64,000 bases of DNA from Hygrophila difformis (lineage: Eukaryota; Streptophyta; Magnoliopsida; Lamiales; Acanthaceae). Below, one piece after another: positions 10,929-22,426 of this stretch. Under the pieces are notes generated by a model. The model was not told the DNA's origin, searched no databases, and saw nothing but the letters and a program-made list of their open reading frames with translations. Numbering within the stretch: the first letter of the stretch is position 1; each line of letters begins with the position of its first letter. The stretch is taken from contig JAOANR010000014.1 in NCBI GenBank assembly GCA_030278955.1, forward strand, positions 38,701,453 to 38,765,452, read 5' to 3'. A program made the translations under genes and the position numbers.

Positions 10929-13142
10929 CAAGGGAAGACTAATCAACTTTAAGGTCAATTCAAGTCTGAACCCAAATATGTTCAAACAATCTTATCTTAT
11001 TAAATCCTTTCCATCATCACTTTATAAAACCCATTTCACTCTAGTTTTCCCTCACTGCTCGTTGTTTCCAAACATTGGTTTTGGTGTTGGGCATTGTGTG
11101 AATCTCCCAGCATTTATAGTGTGATCCTTCCTTCACTATATTCTCTTATATCATACACATAATGTCCTCCCCAATCAACTTCTATAGATTTTAGATTTTA
11201 AGAGTGTTCTTGAAGATTTTGTGGAGATATAACCAAGGGGTGACAAATCTGAAGTGCGTTACACGGAGGTTTGGTGGTAAGGAATTATATAGATCTATTT
11301 TTTTTTCTTAATAGTAAGTCGTATGGAATGATCTAACCTTAGGTGATGCTCTATGTTCTTGTTTCATGGACAAAAAGAGGAGGAGTAGTTGTGATTCAAG
11401 CGTTTCCGTAACCTACCAAGAGTCCATCGATCTGCCCTACGATCTTAACACTCATCTTAAGTAAGTTAATTCTTACCATACCGGTTCTGGGACGTTCTAG
11501 TCGAATGGTTTAAGAGCTAGAATTAAAACACATAAATCTATCACCAAAACCTCTTTTTCGCGCAATTTCTGAAATCCGAGTTGTTAGACCTTTTCGAGCG
11601 TTCAAACTGAAAAACTTAAAACTACAAAGTTATTCCTAACATCTTGAAGACTGTTGTGTTAAAATTTCGTGAATTTTGGTCGATGCTTGAACCCTCAAAT
11701 CAGATCTGGTATTCTCTGCAATTTTATTTCGTTTCCGAGAAACTGACAGATTGCATGTCCGAACTTGATGAACATTTTTCTAAATGATCCAGTCCGATTC
11801 AGACTTTGTGATACAAACAAAACGTGTAGATAATTATGTCTAGTACCTACCTGTAAATTTTCATAATTTTTGAACCCCATTTGCTATGTCAAATACTCAT
11901 TATAAGACGATTTGTCAAATCTGAAATTCTGACAGCATGTGTTCTGTGCGAAGAACTCAATTTTTGACTTAGATCCATCCATTATTTTGGAAAACATAAA
12001 ACACAAAAATTTTTCGTTAGGGTGTCGTGGTTTTACTGTATAAATTTCATAATGTTCGCCTTAAAAATGGATTTTTAGAGCCAAAAGGCGTAAACTGAGA
12101 CATGAAGACTTGTTATAACTTGTGAAACGGAATTTTGGTGTAACTTATGATTTGGACTCTTGTTGAGCTATTAACAATTACTTTAAAACCCGTTACACTA
12201 AATTTGAGTTAGATTCTACCTATGAATTAGGGGGTGAGTGCTCTGCAGGGTGCCCCTCTGAATGTGTCATGTCGTGCCCAAAAGGGCGATGGTGATTTTG
12301 TGATTGCATGCCAAAACGGCATTTGAAATACGAGTCTGCACTCTTGGGTGTATGCGTATGGGTTACCCGAGGCTCCGGAGTGTGTCTGTGTATGGCAGAT
12401 ACCCAGATTGCTTCGGCAATCTGAAACTTGATACTTGATACTTGAGAAACTTGATACCGAAACGTGGCGTCCTCCTTTTTAGTATGAAGGGAATTAAAAG
12501 AGTTAAATGTGATCTTTAATTATTTAGATTATATACATGCTTTTAGAAATTCATGTCTGCGTTTATTTAAAATTTTTATATTAATGTGTATAGGTATTTT
12601 GTACGCCTCTTTAAATTAAAGATATGCCCTTTTAAATTATGCTCTTAAATTCCTGGTTATTATTTTTTCCGAATTACATTTTATTTTAAATTTGAGCTTG
12701 GTAAAGAGAGAATTTTTTTTTAAAATTTAATCTAATTAAATTTTTAAACCCATTATTGTTATGTTAAGGATTAACTTACTCAGTATTTTTTTATACTGAT
12801 AAAACCCGTTGTTTATTTTCCTTTCAGAGTACGAAGACATGTGAGCACGTGCATACATTGGGCTGGGGAAAAGGCATTGAATAAATTATTGCACTTTACT
12901 TTTGTCAGACTTATATTTCCGCTGCATTTTGGCCATGACGGCCCAGACTTTATTTTATTTACTTTAAAATGCATGGATGCTAGACGATTATTTCAATTTA
13001 ATCTATTGGGCTTGATTTTTAAATTATATTCAGAAAAACCTTAGCCTTAGCATCTTCCAAGTGAGTTCAAGTGAATTCGTGTCTTACTTGGAATGTGTGG
13101 CGGTAGCATCCCGGCATGTGTTATCAATCCCGGGGTGTTACA
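10183..13142 (+). repeat. 5' LTR of copy 2 (2960 bp)
   Basis: It starts TGTAATACCCC and ends GGGGTGTTACA. The U3-like part is very AT-rich and contains a TAA microsatellite (10864-10928). The conserved block shared with the copy 1 LTR lies about 12333-12392. Small frames that recur in both LTRs (for example 10296-10538) reflect repeat identity, not coding. Confidence 0.97.
10864..10928. repeat. (TAA)n microsatellite in 5' LTR
   Basis: About 21 uninterrupted TAA/ATA units; the matching tract in the 3' LTR is at 19223-19288 and is preceded by a longer A run, so the pair has already diverged in flank length. Confidence 0.95.
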
Positions 13143-13145
13143 AGT

Positions 13146-13157
13146 TGGTATCAGAGA
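13146..13157 (+). promoter_or_regulatory. Primer-binding site (initiator tRNA-Met), copy 2
   Basis: TGGTATCAGAGA lies three bases after the 5' LTR; TGGTATCAGAG is complementary to the 3' end of plant initiator tRNA-Met and primes minus-strand DNA synthesis. The leader that follows to 13582 is AT-rich with repeated GCCCAA strings and no ORF comparable to the extra ORF of copy 3. Confidence 0.93.
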
Positions 13158-13582
13158 CCGGAATATTTTAAAGCTATTATATTTTTAAACTATTATTTTG
13201 AAAGCTAGTATTATTTTTAAACCATTATTTTTAAAATTATTATTATTTCAAGGCTATTAATTCTGAGCCCAAGTTTTAGCCCAAATTATTTTACTTACAA
13301 CTATTATTTTAAATCCTAAATTTTTTTTAGCCCAAAAATTTTAGCCCAAAATTTTTATTTACTTAGTCCAATATTTTTTTAGCCCAAGAATTTATTATTT
13401 TTTACCCAATATAGAGGCCCAACATTTTATTATTATTATCCATGAAATAATTTTATTTTTAACACATGGATAAATTAAATTTTTATTGGGGGGATTCATA
13501 TGCATACATACATGAATATTTGTGCCTAAGGAAGCAACATATCATTAGAATGGAATCTTATCTCTACGTACCTTGTAACAGA

Positions 13583-14659
13583 ATGGCACCGAGAGGGAGA
13601 CCTCGAAACCAACCCGATCCGACTGACAATAACGGTGCACCAGAAAACAATGATGCACCAAGGCAAGAAAATGCACCAAATCAAGGAAGGCAAGCGCCTC
13701 GTATCCCAAACATTGTAGACTACCGGTTGAGGATAGTCGAGGAATTATTGATTGTTTTAGGAAATGCCCAACTTAACCGAGGACAAGCTGCAATAGGAGT
13801 GGGTGTACCTCTACCTGAAGCTCGCATTAACTATTTGGCTATGGTAAACCCATACCAACCCCCACATTATGTGGGTCAGGAAGACCCTGCCAAGTTGGAA
13901 GAGTGGATTAGAACATTTGACAAACTGTTAAACGCTGTTAAGTGCCCAGAGGACGAGAAAGTGTATATAGCATCTTATTATTTGAGCGGCGAAGCCGATG
14001 ATTGGTGGCAAGCTACCCAGGGGAAGTTAGAGGATGGAGACAAACCCTACTCATGGAATGAGTTTATGGAAACATTAAGGGATCGTTTTTACCCTATGAG
14101 TACAAAAGCAGCAATGTACGAGGAATTCCTGTCTATAAAGCAAGGAGGTCAAACAGTGCAGGAATACTATAATCGATTTAAGGAACTAGTTAGGTTCGCA
14201 CTGAGACTAGTGCCTACTGATGTTGAGAAGGCACAGAAATTTGAGATGGGGCCGAACTTATCAATCAGGGAGGTGATCACTGGTGTTCACTATCCTGATC
14301 TGCAAGCTGTCTATGACCGTGCTGTGGCAGTCGCACGAGTTCAACAACTAAAGAGGAAGATTGTAGGAGAGTCTAGCAGGGGCCCACAAGGGCAAGATAA
14401 GAGGAATAAGGACTACAGAGCTGATAATAACTCAGGAAAGAAGAATTTTCGTGGAGGCCCAAATAGACCAACTCAAGGAGGAAACAATGGGAGGGTCTTC
14501 AAACATGGAGACTATGTGCCGCAATGTCCAAAGTGTCGCAAACCACACCTGGCAAGAGGATGCCCGCAACCTGGCGCGTGCTTTCGATGTGGTCGACATG
14601 GTCATCGGCTGAGTGAGTGCGGGACTCGGATAGAAACATTCACAAGAGAGAGGATTTGA
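13583..14659 (+). pseudogene. gag of copy 2, separated from pol by a 1-base frameshift
   Basis: The start MAPRGRPRN at 13583 is preferred over the in-frame ATG at 13466 because copy 3 begins the same way (MAPRGRP) after the same TGTAACAG context. The protein carries the retrotransposon gag domain (YLAMVNPYQPPHY to the RFYPMSTK and GGQTVQEYY blocks), a basic Gly/Asn-rich segment, and a double zinc knuckle near its C-terminus (CPKCRKPHLARGC and CFRCGRHGHRLSEC). One A is missing near 14636 compared with the sister copies, so the frame ends at 14659 instead of running into protease. Everything upstream is intact, so a gag product is still possible. Confidence 0.88.
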
Positions 14660-15345
14660 TTACTGGTCCTAACCAACCACATAATCAGGGTGGCCGAAAT
14701 GGTAATGATCAAGGACCAAGACCTCCACCGAATCAGCAGCAGCGCCCACAACAGAATCAGCGCCCTCAACAGAACCAGAACCAAAATATGAATCAGAATC
14801 AACATGGGAATCAAGGGAGGCCCATGGGACGGTTGAATGTGATCAATCAAGCAGACATACCTGCGCAAGGCGACGTGATGGCAGGTACATTCCATGTTTT
14901 AAGTACACCAGATAAAGTTCTGTTTGATTCTGGAGCAAGTTGTTCAATTATATCATCAAAAATCTTGTCCGAACTTGAGCTACCTAAGCATGAGATGATT
15001 AGCTTAGGAATTCAACTACCTTCAGGAGAAGTAGTATCATGCTCTAAACGATATAATGGAATTCCTGTAATAATCAAGAACGTAGAATTCTTTGCAAATT
15101 TAGTGGAGTCCGACTTGAAGGACTTTGACGTTATACTGGGAATGGACTGGTTGACCCGGTATAAAGCGGTGATCGAATGCCAAAAACACAAGATCACCTT
15201 GTCAAAGAGTAGGGGAAAGAGAGTAATCTTCTATTCTCAACCCCCTAAGAAAAGCAACAAGATAGTTAATGCCCGCAAGCTGTGTAGTTTGATGCGTAAG
15301 GGGTACGCGTTGTATGCATGCTATATTCACAATCTTGAGGCATAG
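14617..15345 (+). pseudogene. Protease segment of copy 2 pol, ending at a premature TAG
   Basis: After a Gln/Asn-rich linker the aspartic protease motif LFDSGASCS appears (about 14929-14955), followed by the ILGMDWL block that marks the end of retroviral-type proteases. The frame stops at TAG 15343-15345, where sister copies read a glutamate; the same frame resumes directly after it. This is a single-base nonsense change in an otherwise collinear protein. Confidence 0.88.
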
Positions 15346-15369
15346 GGAAATAAGGTTGATGACATCCCA

Positions 15370-15636
15370 GTGGTAAAAGAATACCCGGATGTATTTCCCG
15401 AGGATGTTCCTGGCATGCCACCTGAACGAGATATTGAATTTACCATAGATCTCATCCCTGGAACGGAACCCATATCAAAGGCTCCTTACCGTATGGCGCC
15501 ATTAGAGATGAAAGAGCTGAAGGAGCAACTCAAGGAGCTCTTAGAGAAAGGATATATAAGACCCAGTACTTCTCCATGGGGAGCACCAGTCTTATTTGTA
15601 AAAAAAAAAAGACGGGGGATTGCGTCTATGCATTGA
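15370..15636 (+). pseudogene. Reverse transcriptase N-terminal segment of copy 2
   Basis: It continues the protease frame after the TAG with the [16 protein letters not shown] and [16 protein letters not shown] blocks that lead into reverse transcriptase. The frame is lost in a run of eleven A (15600-15610) where ten would keep the VKKKDG motif in register, a classic one-base slippage. Confidence 0.88.
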
Positions 15637-17128
15637 TTATAGAGGACTAAATCAAGTCGCCATAAAAAACAAGTACCCGTTACCAAGAATTGAGGATCTA
15701 TTTGATCAGTTGAAGAGAGCTTCGGTGTTCTCAAAGATTGACTTGCGATCGGGTTATCACCAGTTAAGAATCGTAGAGAAAGATATCCCGAAGACGGCGT
15801 TCCGAACTCGTTATGGTCACTACGAGTTCACAGTATTGTCATTTGGGCTAACAAATGCCCCTGCAATGTTTATGAACCTCATGAACAATGTGTTTCGAGA
15901 GTTGCTAGATCAGTGCGTTGTAGTGTTCATTGATGATATCTTGATCTACTCAAGGAGTGAGGAGGAGCATTCCGAACACTTGCATCAAGTGTTAGGAATC
16001 TTGCGCAAGAATCAACTTTACGGAAAGTTGTCCAAATGTGACTTTTGGTTGAAGGAAGTGGCACTCCTTGGACAGATTATATCCGCCGATGGAGTTTCAG
16101 TAGATCCGGTAAAGGTCTCGGCAGTGACGGAGTGGGTACCTCCGACAAGTCCAACGGAAGTGAGAAGTTTCCTTGGATTGGCGGGATACTATAGGCGGTT
16201 TGTGAAGGATTTCTCAAAAATCGCACGCCCCTTAACCCAGCTGTTGAAGAAAGGAGTGAAATACGAGTGGACTAGTGAATGTGAGACCGCGTTTCAAGCG
16301 CTGAAGAAACGACTCACGACGACACCGGTGTTAGCTCTACAATCAGAAAATGGTGATTTCGAGGTATACAGTGATGCTTCAAAGGAAGGTTTGGGATGTG
16401 TTCTAATGCAAGACCAGAGGGTCATTGCATACGCATCACGACAATTAAAACCTCACGAAGAGAACTACCCGACACACGACTTGGAGTTGGCAGCGGTCGT
16501 GTTCGCTCTAAAGATATGGAGGCATTACCTCTATGGGCGAAAGTGTCAGATGTTTACCGATCATAAGAGCCTCAAATATATATTCACTCAAAAGGAGTTA
16601 AATTTGAGGCAAAGGAGATGGTTAGAACTGAACAAGGACTATGACCTGGAGATTTTCTACCATGAAGGAAAAGCCAATGTAGTGGCTGACGCCTTAAGTC
16701 GGAAGACCCGACACGTGGCAAATTCACTTATGATACCGCCAACATTATACATGGACTTGGCAAGGTTGAACGTAGAGCTAGTACATTTTGGCACGGTGAG
16801 AGGAGTCATTAATGTTATGGTAGTAGGGAATACAATATTCGATGAGATAAGACTCGCCCAACCGGGCGATGTGAAGTTGGAGAGGATTAAGAAGAGCATT
16901 GCCAATGGAAGGGCAATAGGATTTGCTATCCATGAAGACGGAAGCATTCGCTTCAAGGGAAGGTGGTGTGTGCCACATAAATGTGTTGACCTGAAGCAAA
17001 GACTAATGGAAGAAGGTCATAACACCCCATATTCGGTTCATCCTGGGGGTGACAAGCTTTATAAGGATCTGAAAAAGATTTATTGGTGGCCAAAGATGAA
17101 GAAGGAGGTACCGGAGTTTGTGGCTTGA
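15620..17128 (+). pseudogene. RT-RNase H-integrase N-terminal segment of copy 2
   Basis: A 502-codon frame with [23 protein letters not shown], the FIDDILIYS catalytic box (near 15930-15956), RNase H with [19 protein letters not shown] and ADALSRK, and the start of the integrase zinc finger ([17 protein letters not shown]). It ends at TGA 17126-17128, where copies 1 and 3 have Lys or Arg codons before CLTC; this fits CGA to TGA, a C-to-T change as expected from methylated CpG decay. The LGQII string (LGHI in relatives) also shows decay. Confidence 0.9.
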
Positions 17129-17224
17129 TGCCTGACTTGCCAAAAGGTCAAGGCAGTATGTCAAAAACCTTTAGGATTAATGCAACCATTGGAAATCCGA
17201 ATTTGAAAATGGGATAGTATATCA

Positions 17225-18292
17225 ATGGATTTTATTTCAGGATTACCACGATCACCTAAAGGGATGAATAAGATCTGGGTGATTGTTGATAGGTTGACGA
17301 AGACTGCCATATTTATTCCTTTGAAGGATACCTGGTCTATGGATCACTTAGCAAGAACTTATATTGACAATGTGGTTAGACGACATGGAGTACCACATGA
17401 CATCATTTCTGATAGAGACAGTAGGTTTGTCTCTCATTTTTGGACTAAGCTGCAAGAAGCCCTCGGTACACAGATTAAGATGAGTACCGCATTTCACCCG
17501 ATGACGGATGGACAAACAGAGAGGACAATCCAGACATTGGAGGACATGCTTAGGGCATGCGTCCTAGAATTTAAAGGGAGCTGGGAAAATCATCTGCCAT
17601 TGATCGAATTTTCCTATAATAATAGCTACCATGCTAGTATTGGCATGGCCCCATTTGAGGCACTATATGGACGCAAGTGCCGAAGTCCGTTGAGTTGCGA
17701 AGAGAGTGATAACGCTGTGGTGGTGGGACCACAACTTATTGAGGATATGGCCCAACAAATCAAGGTGATCCAAGGAAAGATGAAAGCTGCACAAGACCGA
17801 CAGAAAAGCTATGCCGATGTGAGACGGCAAGACTTAGAGTTTCAAGTTGGAGATAAGGTTATGCTAAAGATATCACCAATGAAGGGAGTGATGCGCTTTG
17901 GCAAACGAGGAAAATTAAGTCCTCGGTACATAGGACCTTATGAAATTCTACAACGAGTCGGGAATCTGGCATATCGACTAGCCCTACCACCACAATTGTC
18001 TCGGGTGCATAACGTATTTCATGTTTCACAATTGAAGAGGTATGTGCCCGACCCGAAGCATGTTCTTCAGCCAGAAGTAATTGAGCTGGATGATGCCTTG
18101 ACCTACGAAGAGGTTCCAGTGCAAATATTAGATGTCAAGGAAAGAGTGACAAGGAATAAGACCGTGAGGATGGTAAAAGTCCTCTGGTCTAATCATGAAG
18201 TTGAAGAAGCAACATGGGAGCTGGAGTATGACATGAAGCAACGTTACCCTAACATTATTCAGAACAAACCAACTACAGTTACAGGGACATAA
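17225..18292 (+). pseudogene. Integrase core and chromodomain segment of copy 2
   Basis: The frame is the same as the preceding segment but separated by TGA 17126-17128 and TGA 17204-17206; the latter replaces the Trp of the SWKWD motif (TGG to TGA). It holds the integrase core with [18 protein letters not shown] and [17 protein letters not shown] (DDE triad complete), the GPYEIL and [14 protein letters not shown] tail, and a chromodomain with [16 protein letters not shown]. Stop at 18290-18292. Intact as a fragment but not translatable with upstream pol. Confidence 0.9.
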
Positions 18293-18303
18293 TTGTAAGC
18301 TTC

Positions 18304-18531
18304 AAGGGAGTACGATGTAATGACCCTAGTCGAGGTACGCTCGTAATTGTTAAGTTCGCAACTAATTCTTTACGTTTTCGCTTGTTTTAGTTGAAAATTC
18401 CAACTTCGAGGACGAAGTTGATTCTTAAAGTGGGTAGATTGTAATATCCGAGAATTTATTCATAAGGTCACAAGCAACCTTAGTATGATACACAACTTCG
18501 AGGACGAAGTTGATTCTTAAGCGCGCTGGAT
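18304..18531 (+). promoter_or_regulatory. Three stacked polypurine/LTR-start modules before the 3' LTR of copy 2
   Basis: Three purine-rich strings are each followed by an LTR-like start: AAGGGAGTACGA then TGTAATGACCC at 18316; AAAGTGGGTAGAT then TGTAATATCCG at 18440; and the short GCGCGCTGGAT before the real LTR TGTAATACCCC at 18532. The hairpin CAACTTCG-AGGA-CGAAGTTG precedes the second and third (18401-18420, 18493-18512). The second module closely matches the true LTR junction of copy 1 (4774-4797). Confidence 0.75.
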
Positions 18532-19219
18532 TGTAATACCCCATAATTCCATATTTAAAAATATATTTTTTTCTACTATTGCTTATTTTTCTTTTATCGA
18601 TATTATAATTATTATTCTACCTATAAGTTATTTTAAATAGATGATTGTGTTATCATATTAATATTAATCACGTCATTTCAAATAAGAATATATTCCCTTT
18701 GGAGCTATGCGTGGACTACTTACAAGATCACTTTTTGCATGAAAGGATAATAGATAGTGTAGTCCTAGCTTATTTTTGTATATATAAATATAAATTATTA
18801 TTGTTAGTATTATTATTTATTATTAATATTATAATTATTACTATTGATACCATTGTCAAAATTGGGTATTGGGATTGTCACTGGTAGCTATTGGTTTTGG
18901 ATTTTAGGATGTATTTAGTGGATTTAGTTTCAGCTCATTTTCTGTGCCCACCTTGTAGCTTTAATTTATTTTGAAAACCTACCCAATCCTAGTGGTCTAT
19001 TAATGTGTGTATGCCAAAGTGTTCCCTGCAACCAAAATAATAATAATAATTTCATGACTTTTAATCCATTGATTGTGGCATTTACGTACATGTTTTGGAA
19101 TTTTATAACAGTAGAGTATCAAATGTGTTGTGTATCCTCCTGACAAAGGGTTTAATGACCCTAGCTACTTAAACAACTTGTTGTTTGATGGGTTACTGTG
19201 TACTTTTTTCAAAAAAAAA

Positions 19220-19288
<69 letters not shown>

Positions 19289-21484
19289 CAAGGGAAGACT
19301 AATCAACTTTAAGGCCAATTCAAATCTGAACCCAAATATTTTCAAACAATCTTATCTTATTGAATCCTTTCCATCATCACTTTATAAAACCCATTTCACT
19401 CTAGTTTTCCCTCACTGCTCGTTGTTTCCAAACATTGGTTTTGGTGTTGGGCATTGTGTGAATCTCCCAGCATTTATAGTGTGATCCTTCCTTCACTATA
19501 TTCTCTTATATCATACACATAATGTCCTCCCCAATCAACTTCTATAGATTTTAGATTTTAAGAGTGTTCTTGAAGATTTTGTGGAGATATAACCAAGGGG
19601 TGACAAATCTGAAGTGCGTTACACGGAGGTTTGGTGGTAAGGAATTATATAGATCTATTTTTTTCTTAATAGTAAGTCGTATGGAATGATCTAACCTTAG
19701 GTGATGCTCTATGTTCTTGTTTCATGGACAAAAAGAGGATGAGTAGTTGTGATTCAAGCGTTTCCATAACCTACCAAGAGTCCATCGATCTGCCCTACGA
19801 TCTTAACACTCATCTTAAGTAAGTTAATTCTTACCATACCGGTTCTGGGACGTTCTAGTCGAATGGTTTAAGAGCTAGAATTAAAACACATAAATCTATC
19901 ACCAAAACCTCTTTTTCGCGCAATTTCTGAAATCCGAGTTGTTAGACCTTTTCGAGCGTTCAAACTGAAAAACTTAAAACTACAAAGTTATTCCTAACAT
20001 CTTGAAGAGTGTTGTGTTAAAATTTCGTGAATTTTGGTCGATGCTTGAACCCTCAAATCAGATCTGGTATTCTCTGCAATTTTATTTCGTTTCTGAGAAA
20101 CTGACAGATTGCATGTTCGAACTTGATGAACATTTTTCTAAATGATCCAGTCCGATTCAGACTTTGTGATACAAACAAAACGTGTAGATAATTATGTCTA
20201 GTACCTACCTGTAAATTTTCATAATTTTTGAACCCCATTTGCTATGTCAAATACTCATTATAAGACGATTTGTCAAATCTGAAATTCTGACAGCATGTGT
20301 TCTGTGCGAAGAACTCAATTTTTGACTTAGATCCATCCATTATTTTGAAAAACATAAAACACAAAAGTTTTTCGTTAGGGTGTCGTGGTTTTACTGTATA
20401 AATTTCATACTGTTCGCCTTAAAAATGGATTTTTAGAGCCAAAAGGCGTAAACTGAGACATGAAGACTTGTTATAACTTGTGAAACGGAATTTTGGTGAA
20501 ACTTATGATTTGGACTCTTGTTGAGCTATTAACAATTACTTTAAAACCCGTTACACTAAATTTGAGTTAGATTCCACATATGAATTAGGGGGTGAGTGCT
20601 CTGCAGGGTGCCCCTCTGACTGTGTCACATCGTGCCCAAAAGGGCGATGGTGATTTTGTGATTGCATGCCAAAACGGCATTTGAAATACGAGTCTGCACT
20701 CTTGGGTGTATCCGTATGGGTTACCCGAGGCTCCGGAGTGTGTCTGTGTATGGCGGATACCCAGATTGCTTCGGCAATCTAAAACTTGATACTTGATACC
20801 GAAACGTGGCGTCCTCCTTTTTAGTATGACGGGAATTAAAAGAGTTAAATGCGATCTTTAATTATTTAGATTATATACATGCTTTTAGAAATTCATGTCT
20901 GCGTTTATTTAAAATTTTTATATTAATGTGTATAGGTATTTTGTACGCCTCTTTAAATTAAAGATATGCCCTTTTAAATTATGCTCTTAAATTCCTGGTT
21001 ATTATTTTTTCCGAATTACATTTTATTTTAAATTTGAGCTTGGTAAAGAGAGAATTTTTTTTTTAAATTTAATCTAATTAAATTTTTAAACCCATTATTG
21101 TTATGTTAAGGATTAACTTACTCAGTATTTTTTTATACTGATAAAACCCGTTGTTTATTTTCCTTTCAGAGTATGAAGACATGTGAGCACGTGCATACAT
21201 TGGGCTGGGGAAAAGGCATTGAATAAATTATTGCACTTTACTTTTGTCAGACTTATATTTCCGCTGCATTTTGGCCATGACGGCCCAGACTTTATTTTAT
21301 TTACTTTAAAATGCATGGTTGCTAGACGATTATTTCAATTTAATCTATTGGGCTTGATTTTTAAATTATATTCTGAAAAACCTTAGCCTTAGCATCTTCC
21401 AAGTGAGTTCGAGTGAATTCGTGTCTTACTTGGAATGTGTGGCGGTAGCATCCCGGCATGTGTTATCAATCCCGGGGTGTTACA
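18532..21484 (+). repeat. 3' LTR of copy 2 (2953 bp)
   Basis: Same termini as the 5' LTR. Differences seen by eye include scattered transitions, a changed A run before the TAA tract (19223-19288) and loss of about 18 bases near 20790 relative to 12430-12450. Ends at 21484, followed by the AGGTG target duplication. Confidence 0.97.
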
Positions 21485-21489
21485 AGGTG
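21485..21489. repeat. Target-site duplication of copy 2, right (AGGTG)
   Basis: Exact match to 10178-10182. Confidence 0.97.
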
Positions 21490-21888
21490 ATAGTACTTCT
21501 TTATGCTCCAATTTCCGCTTTAGCCCCATATGTTACAATTTCAGATGTCGGATAAATATTAGAAGTATTATTATATTTCAGTGGAGTTGCTTTGCAGAAT
21601 ATCACTTAACTGCATATGCAGTTGTACTATCTCAAGACATCACAAATTTTTTGGACATTACACAAATATTGGTACCCGTGTCAAGTATTTTAGACATCAC
21701 AAATTTTCAAACATCACAAAAATGATCATACACGTCACAAAATTTTATGATATCACAAAAAGAATTGTCCTCCCACTACCTGCACAGTGCAGGCAGCTGC
21801 ACAGTAGCAGCATCCATTATATTTTTTGCCGCTAGATTATAGGATTATATGAATATCCATAGTATATTTTCTTGTGTCGGTATATATG
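21490..21888. other. Gene-free AT-rich interval with degenerate ACATCACAAA repeats
   Basis: No gene is supported. Between about 21638 and 21762 the string (G)ACATCACAAA(TTTT) recurs about five times with substitutions, a degenerate short tandem pattern of unknown origin. Confidence 0.5.
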
Positions 21889-21897
21889 GTATCTTTT

Positions 21898-22081
21898 TTG
21901 GTGAAACCGGATATCCACAAACTACATTGGACCCTAGACTAATGCCCCGAGGATCTGCAAGGACAATTAAGGGCGCCTCTCCCAAAGCAGTTTTTTTGCA
22001 TCTACAAGGATCGAACCCGAGACCTTGCTTAAGAAACTAGAGCCCCATCCACTCAAATCAGCTGCTGTTGGTGATATCTAA
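21898..22081 (-). mobile_element. tRNA-derived SINE, minus strand (about 184 bp)
   Basis: Read on the minus strand, it has a pol III B box GGTTCGATCC (22008-22017 on plus) and an upstream GAGTGGATGGGG region that could be the A box. It ends in a T/A-rich tail at the low-coordinate side. Flanking 9 bp direct repeats GGTATCTTT at 21889-21897 and 22082-22090 fit a target-site duplication. The body resembles a dispersed plant repeat, but the family cannot be named without a search. Confidence 0.65.
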
Positions 22082-22426
22082 GGTATCTTTGATCATTACA
22101 ATTACTTAAATAAATAAATAAAGATAAATTCATTAAAAGTAGCGATTGCACAAACTTTTTGCAGATTAAATAAATTTTTTTTGAAAAAAAAGATGTGATT
22201 CACTATGATCAATCAAATAACAAAAGTCATCTTTGACAAAAAAAAAAAAAATAATAAATAAATATTAGAAACTGAGGCTAACTAAACTAATTTGTCTTTT
22301 ATTTTTAATTAAATTTTAGCATTGGGGTTCAAACATCACCAAATCATTCTTCATCAATTGCGATCCCTAGGTAGTTTTATTAATTTTCCGTATTTAGATA
22401 TTACATTCTAATTCAAATCTATATTA

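Larger units (their letters stand above)
10183..21484 (+). mobile_element. Complete Ty3/gypsy chromovirus (Tekay/Del-like), copy 2, 11.3 kb
   Basis: Two LTRs (10183-13142 and 18532-21484), a tRNA-Met primer-binding site, gag, pol with chromodomain, and a perfect 5 bp target duplication. By eye the LTRs differ at three to four dozen positions plus a few indels over about 2.95 kb, that is just over 1%, indicating a fairly recent insertion. The coding region nevertheless carries a 1-base loss near 14636, TAG at 15343-15345, a homopolymer insertion at 15600-15610, TGA at 17126-17128 and TGA at 17204-17206. It cannot supply its own enzymes. Confidence 0.97.

Noticed and set aside
10846..11124. Isoleucine-rich ORF in the LTR (and 19185-19484, 19130-19312)
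   Set aside because: It is translation of a TAA microsatellite; the frame means nothing.
14617..14659. Overlap of gag and pol frames in copy 2 as programmed frameshifting
   Set aside because: Copy 1 has one continuous frame and the difference is a single missing A in an A run, best explained by mutation.
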